A DNA stretch of 10,723 nt, taken from positions 1 to 10,723 of the forward strand of contig CAYWGR010000191.1 of assembly GCA_964458015.1 (NCBI GenBank), in the 5' to 3' direction. Positions within the stretch are counted from its first letter, which is position 1. The number at the start of each line of letters is the position of its first letter. This document shows positions 7,375 through 10,723 of the stretch, piece after piece. The position numbers and the translations under genes were made by a program. Below the pieces are notes generated by a model, which worked only from the letters and a program-made list of their open reading frames with translations, had not been told where the DNA came from and did no database searches. The stretch comes from CAYWGR01 sp964458015. Lineage in GTDB: Bacteria; Planctomycetota; Planctomycetia; Pirellulales; Thermoguttaceae.

Positions 7375-7452
7375 TTGGTTAATGGTGTTAGTTAATGGTT
7401 GCCCCAGAGCACCGTTGGTTGTTTTACATTCTTTTTCTAGGAGTTCGCCGTC

Positions 7453-7902
7453 ATGAGTAAGGTACGTCTTCGCAAGGCGTTTACATTGATCGAGGTCTTG
7501 ATCGTCGTGATCATCATGGCCGTTTTGGCGGCCACGATTATCCCGCAATTTTCGCAGTCGACCGACGATGCCAAGGAAAGCTCGCTCAAATTCAATCTGC
7601 ACACCATCCGTTCGCAGATTGAGATGTACAAAATTCATCACCTGAACACGGTTCCCGCCTTTGACACATTCGTCAACCAAATGACGAAGGCTACGAACGC
7701 CAGTGGTGTGGTCGGCGGTACGAACTCGATATATGGTCCTTATATCCAGGGCGAGCTGCCGAACAACCCGTTCACCGGCACCAACACGATTAAGAAGGTT
7801 ACTGCGGAGCCTACTTCGGGCGACGGCTCAAGTGGTTGGCTATACAATGAAACCACGGGCGGATTCTATCCGAACAACGCGGAGTACTACGCTGCTGAGT
7901 AA
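7453..7902 (+). CDS. Type IV pilin-like / type II secretion pseudopilin-like protein
   Basis: A 149-residue protein with a class III prepilin leader: a short basic segment MSKVRLRKA, then FTLIEVLIVVIIMAVLAATI. Prepilin peptidase should cut between Ala9 and Phe10; Glu14 is the conserved Glu5 of the mature protein, and residues 10-30 form the hydrophobic stalk. Ala rather than Gly precedes the cut, which is tolerated. The remaining domain (about 120 residues) has a GspG-like layout: an alpha helix (SSLKFNLHTIRSQIEMYKIHH), then PYIQGELPNNPF and a C-terminal GWLYNETTGGFYPN. There are no cysteines. The length fits minor pilins and GspG-type pseudopilins. ATG 7453 has TAGGAG 9 bases upstream. No assembly ATPase, platform protein or peptidase is nearby and a terminator follows, so it seems to be a single-gene unit. 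Whether it serves a pilus, a secretion system or something planctomycete-specific cannot be told here. Confidence 0.88.
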   Translation: MSKVRLRKAFTLIEVLIVVIIMAVLAATIIPQFSQSTDDAKESSLKFNLHTIRSQIEMYKIHHLNTVPAFDTFVNQMTKATNASGVVGGTNSIYGPYIQGELPNNPFTGTNTIKKVTAEPTSGDGSSGWLYNETTGGFYPNNAEYYAAE

Positions 7903-7948
7903 AACTGCCGGCTCTCTGGGGCATTGAGTATTGGCAAATGTGAGTCTT

Positions 7949-7997
7949 AGCAGGCCTCTTCCGTTTCTCCTGACGGAAGAGGCCGTGCTGTTTTCTT
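7949..7997 (+). terminator. Strong intrinsic terminator after the pilin gene
   Basis: GGCCTCTTCCGT (7953-7964) pairs perfectly with ACGGAAGAGGCC (7973-7984), a 12-bp stem with an 8-base loop. AGCA/TGCT can extend it past one bulged G. GTTTTCTT follows on the plus strand. The hairpin starts about 50 bases after the pilin stop, between two converging genes; the minus-strand side has no T-tract. Confidence 0.88.
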
Positions 7998-8033
7998 GGT
8001 GGAGATTGGGTGTGGCAATAAATCCTGACTCAC

Positions 8034-8065
8034 GGTCATTCTGATCGCAGCGAAGAATCTGGCCC
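8034..8065. repeat. Copy of the widespread GTCATTCTGA...GAAGAATCT intergenic repeat
   Basis: The sequence contains GTCATTCTGATCGCAGCGAA followed by GAATCT, an imperfect palindrome with ATTCT/AGAAT arms. It is a variant of a short repeat seen across many bacterial genomes that, when translated in reverse, gives RFFAALRMT-like peptides; here the reverse frame reads RFFAAIRMT. It lies just past the stop codon of the nitrilase fusion gene. Recognition is from memory of the motif, not from a search. Confidence 0.5.
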
Positions 8066-8068
8066 GAA

Positions 8069-10114
8069 TCACGGAGATTCTATTACCGTTGGTGTGACAG
8101 TTGTAATGCCGCCCCCCTTCGGCAACGGCAACTCCGCGTACCAAATGTTTGGAAAAAACGTTAGATCCCTATCCCTGATTTTTTGAAGAGGATTCTCCAA
8201 AACCTCCCCGTTCGCGTCGATGATCGTGCTTTGTCCGTAGCCGTGCCAAGCTGGTTTGGGGTCCAATTTTTCGACCGCCCAGTTGGCCGCCACGATGTTG
8301 AACTCATATTTCCCAGCGATTTCCGGCAGCCGCTTGGGAAACCAGTCGCTATCCTTATCATCTACCCATGCCACGGAATACAAAAGCGTGTCGATCTTCA
8401 ATTTGGCCAATTCCTTGGCCTGCTTGTGGATATCGAAGCAAATCAGCACGCCGAATCGTCCGAACGGCGTGTCGGCAACCGCGTGGCCAAGGTTTCCTGT
8501 ACTTGCCCAACCACGTTCCGCCCACGGCCAAGGATTCACTTTGCGATAATGGATCAACGTACTGCCGTCGGGCCCCAGCAACACGACCGTGTTGTAATAA
8601 AACTCCGTCTTGCGGTCCACCTCCAGCAGCGGCACGGTCAAATAGATACCCAACTGCCGGGCAAGATCGCCAAAAAACTTGGTCGAAGGCCCAGGAACCG
8701 TTTCCGCGGCGCCTTTCGGATCAACGCCCGACAAACCCGGCGTCAATTCCGCGTTGCCGACCTGCCACGTTTGTTTCAAATCCTCGCTCATATAGCCGGT
8801 CACGGCCGTTTCGGGCAAAACGACGACCTGTGCGCCCTGATAAGCGGCCTCACGGACGAAGCGTTCCAGCCGCTTGCGATTTTCCTCCGGCTTCCCAAAT
8901 TCCGATGGAGCCTGAACGGCCGCCGCCAAAAACGTATCCGCAGGACTGTCATCGAGCCGCAATGTGCGTTTGATTTGTCCGGATTCCACGTCCCAGAACC
9001 GTAAAATACCCCGCCGATCCGACATGATCAACTGCGAACCATCCGGCGTAAATGCATGAACCGCCGCCGCCGGAAATTGTGCCAGTTGCTTGCCATTGAT
9101 CTCTTGCACCATTACCAACCCGCCATTCGGCTCCAAGAATGCAACTATCTGCTTCTGGTTCCGTTTGGCTGCAAGACGAGGTGGCGGGTTCCACAGACTC
9201 CACCTGCGACCATATTGAAACGTTAATGCTGCCGATAGAGACAGATTGTCTAGACCAAATGGCATCAAGATATCTTTGATGTGATTGGCGGCGGAAACTT
9301 CGTCCCGAAGGATGTCAAAGCTGGATTGAAACCACTTCGATTTGTCTTTTTCCCATATTGTCTTGACGGCGTAAATGTTTTTCTTCAACCGCGCACTATC
9401 CACCGATGCGATCATAACCAATCGGTTGGCTACCACTTGCAGACTTGTGGGCTGTTTCAATATCGACCGATTGGTGTCCTGCCAAGCTGACAGATCAACG
9501 CCGGGTATGGTAATCGCCGCAATTTTCTCAGCGGGCGACTGGTCGGCGAGTTTCCAACCAAGCAGGCAACCTTCGCAGTTGATTGCCCACAATTCCTTGC
9601 CGTCGGCACTAAAGGTCCAGTCCAGCCATGCTCCCGGTTTAACATCACTTGCGAACTTCCGAGTTGGCTCCACGGAACCAGGCTTCCAAAGTGCCGGCTC
9701 AGGATGCGGCCTCATTCTGTCGTGGTGATCCTTTGATCGCGTATATGCTCCCATCACCAGCCATTGTCCATCGGGAGAAAAAGCGATGGGAGAAGTGGCG
9801 TTCGGGATAATCGTCCGTTTGCCTGTCGCAAGGTTCCACACCGCCACCCAAGCATTCCAACGAAAGCCGCCGCGATCTATGGCAGGAACATGATACGCCG
9901 CCACCAAAACGTTGCCGTCCTGTGATAATGCCACCTCTGTCACTTGTGGAAACTGTCCCCAACTGCCGCCACAGTGAGGGCTAGACGGAATTGCGGAATT
10001 CTCACCTGAGCCCATCCCTGGACCATGTAAACCCAAGCTCTTCCCGCCACCGACTTGTGCCACGCAAACCGCCGCCGGTAACAACATCCAAACCAACAGG
10101 CTACTTTTCCACAT
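8069..10114 (-). CDS. Exported fusion of WD40-like beta-propeller and nitrilase-superfamily carbon-nitrogen hydrolase
   Basis: This 681-residue protein starts at ATG 10114, with AAGGA 10 bases upstream; an in-frame TTG at 10195 would precede the signal peptide and is unlikely. MWKSSLLVWMLLPAAVCVA is a Sec signal, probably cut after Ala19. Residues about 58-392 carry WD40-like strands (VTEVALSQDGNVLVAA, IAFSPDGQWLVMGA, WTFSADGKELWAI, HAFTPDGSQLIMS...LRFWDVESG), apparently an incomplete or degenerate propeller. Residues about 393-675 form a nitrilase fold with the whole triad: Glu435 (VVVLPETA), Lys525 (HYRKVNPW) and Cys559 (GVLICFDI). The family hydrolyses amides or nitriles. CFDI followed by DTLLYSVAW, and a Lys-Cys spacing of 34, resemble the vanin/biotinidase branch, which cleaves pantetheine or biotin amides; that is inference. 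The gene stands alone, convergent with the pilin gene. Substrate unknown. Confidence 0.88.
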   Translation of the reverse strand: MWKSSLLVWMLLPAAVCVAQVGGGKSLGLHGPGMGSGENSAIPSSPHCGGSWGQFPQVTEVALSQDGNVLVAAYHVPAIDRGGFRWNAWVAVWNLATGKRTIIPNATSPIAFSPDGQWLVMGAYTRSKDHHDRMRPHPEPALWKPGSVEPTRKFASDVKPGAWLDWTFSADGKELWAINCEGCLLGWKLADQSPAEKIAAITIPGVDLSAWQDTNRSILKQPTSLQVVANRLVMIASVDSARLKKNIYAVKTIWEKDKSKWFQSSFDILRDEVSAANHIKDILMPFGLDNLSLSAALTFQYGRRWSLWNPPPRLAAKRNQKQIVAFLEPNGGLVMVQEINGKQLAQFPAAAVHAFTPDGSQLIMSDRRGILRFWDVESGQIKRTLRLDDSPADTFLAAAVQAPSEFGKPEENRKRLERFVREAAYQGAQVVVLPETAVTGYMSEDLKQTWQVGNAELTPGLSGVDPKGAAETVPGPSTKFFGDLARQLGIYLTVPLLEVDRKTEFYYNTVVLLGPDGSTLIHYRKVNPWPWAERGWASTGNLGHAVADTPFGRFGVLICFDIHKQAKELAKLKIDTLLYSVAWVDDKDSDWFPKRLPEIAGKYEFNIVAANWAVEKLDPKPAWHGYGQSTIIDANGEVLENPLQKIRDRDLTFFPNIWYAELPLPKGGGITTVTPTVIESP

Positions 10115-10274
10115 GGTTTCCGCTTCCTTGTTCCTCGGAAAAGATTGAGGGGGCCATGCCCAAGTAACGGGACATCTCTCGCCTTCCCGCCACAAAGAGG
10201 TATTCTATCCTCCCTGCCTCATTTATTCCAAGCGGGGGAAAAACGTTCTTCCCCTCGTTTAAGCAAGGATCGGC

Positions 10275-10384
10275 GCCATAATCTTCTATGGACAAAGCCG
10301 TAATTTCCTGTGGTCAAAGCCGTAATCTTCTATGGTCAAAGCCGTAATTTCCTGTGGTCAAAACAGTATTCTTCTCTGGTCAAA
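10275..10384 (+). repeat. 22-bp tandem repeat array, five units in alternating versions
   Basis: Five exact-length units lie at 10275-10296, 10297-10318, 10319-10340, 10341-10362 and 10363-10384. Each ends GGTCAAA (GGACAAA in the first). Units 1 and 3 carry AATCTTCTATGG; units 2 and 4 carry AATTTCCTGTGG; unit 5 is a diverged version. The period of 22 is not a multiple of three, so the array is not coding. It stops ten bases short of the dispersed module at 10394. Confidence 0.85.
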
Positions 10385-10393
10385 GCAGCTAAA

Positions 10394-10510
10394 CTGTGAA
10401 GCGGGCGGGCTTGCCCGCCGTGGTTGTGGGCAGCCGTACCCCATTTGCATGGATAACCCATTTCACGTTCATCCCCCGCAACCGCCAAAATCCGTTGCTC
10501 CACCCTCGTT
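10394..10510 (+). repeat. ~115-bp dispersed module with GC-rich hairpin, copy B
   Basis: Copy of the stretch at 4666-4780; the first 29 bases are identical and contain GGCGGGCTTGCCCGCC, a 6-bp stem (7 bp with a tighter loop). The rest is diverged but keeps the same order of blocks. It is immediately preceded by the 22-bp array and ends about 10 bp before the tRNA promoter. On the reverse strand the frame reads AAHNHGGQARPLH, where copy A reads TAHKHGGQARPLH. Confidence 0.65.
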
Positions 10511-10520
10511 TCAGGCGGCC

Positions 10521-10550
10521 TTGTCAAAGTGCGTATCTTCGGTGTAAGAT
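10521..10550 (+). promoter_or_regulatory. Promoter of the tRNA-Gln gene
   Basis: TTGTCA (10521-10526) matches five of six -35 consensus bases; after 18 bp TAAGAT (10545-10550) matches four of six -10 bases. Transcription would begin about 5-7 bases before the mature tRNA end at 10562, leaving a very short 5' leader, as is common for bacterial tRNA genes. Confidence 0.55.
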
Positions 10551-10561
10551 TATGCCTCAGT

Positions 10562-10633
10562 TACCCCGTGGTGTAATTGGCAACACAAGGGATTTTGGTT
10601 CCCTCATTCAAGGTTCGAGTCCTTGCGGGGTAG
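10562..10633 (+). tRNA. tRNA-Gln, anticodon UUG
   Basis: The 72-base sequence folds into a full cloverleaf. Acceptor stem TACCCCG/CGGGGTA (7 bp); D arm GTGT/ACAC with loop AATTGGCA; anticodon stem AGGGA/TCCCT with loop TTTTGGT, anticodon TTG, which reads CAA; variable loop CATT; T arm CAAGG/CCTTG with loop TTCGAGT; discriminator G. CCA is not encoded, so it must be added after transcription. No intron or insertion is seen. It reads glutamine codons in the ribosome. Confidence 0.96.
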
Positions 10634-10703
10634 CTTTCTTTCTGGCAGCTTCTGACTGCCGACGGCCCAAAAAGGCAGATTCGGGCAAATAGGCACCACC
10701 AGA

Positions 10704-10721
10704 ATGGGCCGGAAGGCCCAT
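10704..10721. other. Perfect hairpin at the window edge
   Basis: ATGGGCC (10704-10710) and GGCCCAT (10715-10721) form a 7-bp stem around a GGAA loop. It lies 70 bases after the tRNA and could be part of its terminator or of a further repeat, but the window ends two bases later, so a T-tract cannot be judged. A weaker hairpin, GGCAG/CTGCC, lies at 10644-10660. Confidence 0.35.
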
Positions 10722-10723
10722 CT

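Larger units (their letters stand above)
6885..7452. other. Gene-free divergent spacer between the YTV and pilin genes
   Basis: This 568-bp stretch separates two divergently transcribed genes and should hold promoters for both. It contains the YTV ribosome site (6891-6897), a 13-bp palindrome at 6933-6945, a candidate pilin promoter at 7346-7374 and the pilin ribosome site TAGGAG (7438-7443). Open frames here are short and their translations look random. I recognise no RNA gene, riboswitch or mobile element in 6957-7345. Confidence 0.6.

Noticed and set aside
7148..7456. Open frame of 102 residues ahead of the pilin gene, overlapping its start as ATGA and with an AAGGGAAG upstream
   Set aside because: The translation is low-complexity and basic, with no recognisable domain; the candidate pilin promoter lies inside it and the pilin has its own ribosome site. 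The ATGA overlap is tempting but alone is not enough.
10115..10195. Longer start (TTG at 10195) for the nitrilase fusion
   Set aside because: It would put 27 residues ahead of a clear signal peptide; the ATG at 10114 has its own AAGGA site.
10235..10254. GGGGAA/TTCCCC hairpin upstream of the nitrilase fusion as a terminator
   Set aside because: The stem is only 6 bp with an 8-base loop and the following tract is poor; no gene ends nearby on the plus strand.
10275..10384. Possible CRISPR or iteron origin of replication from the 22-bp array
   Set aside because: There are no spacers between units, no DnaA boxes or rep gene nearby, and the array sits between ordinary chromosomal genes.

Overview
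The window looks like a draft-assembly fragment of a planctomycete (Planctomycetota; a Pirellulales-type genome is my guess, not shown). The reasons are a secreted cysteine-rich protein of the YTV repeat family typical of planctomycetes, a short orphan prepilin, large exported glycoside hydrolases, and intergenic spaces packed with short tandem repeats and GC-rich palindromes. Two runs of exactly 100 N (5307-5406 and 6121-6220) mark scaffold gaps, both inside the repetitive YTV gene.

Layout: (1) 1-1029 (+) is the C-terminal part of a DUF1680-type beta-L-arabinofuranosidase (GH127/GH146-like), cut by the window edge. (2) 1030-1210 holds a 16-bp tandem array running into a 32-bp palindromic element. 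(3) 1211-4474 (+) is an exported alpha-L-rhamnosidase (GH78) with an inserted discoidin-like domain. (4) 4475-4914 holds a second copy of the 32-bp element, a 22-24 bp tandem array, a ~115-bp dispersed module and a 13-bp-stem terminator serving the next gene. (5) 4915-6884 (-) is the YTV protein, built from about 25 visible 16-residue repeats. (6) 6885-7452 is a gene-free divergent spacer with a palindrome and a candidate promoter. (7) 7453-7902 (+) is a type IV pilin-like/pseudopilin protein followed by a strong intrinsic terminator. (8) 8069-10114 (-) is an exported fusion of a WD40-like propeller to a nitrilase-superfamily amidase with an intact Glu-Lys-Cys triad. (9) 10115-10561 carries a 22-bp tandem array, a second copy of the ~115-bp module and a tRNA promoter. 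(10) 10562-10633 (+) is tRNA-Gln(UUG).

The two glycoside hydrolases are co-oriented and plausibly act together on arabinose- and rhamnose-bearing polysaccharides (pectin side chains, arabinogalactan or algal glycans). The YTV protein is probably a disulfide-rich envelope or wall component. The pilin, the nitrilase fusion and the tRNA show no functional link to these genes from sequence alone.

The most unusual points are: a recurrent non-coding layout of a short tandem array followed immediately by a GC-rich hairpin, seen three times; assembly gaps in the YTV gene whose flanks join exactly in phase with the repeat; and the propeller-nitrilase fusion. I did not find a clear new defence or mobile system here.
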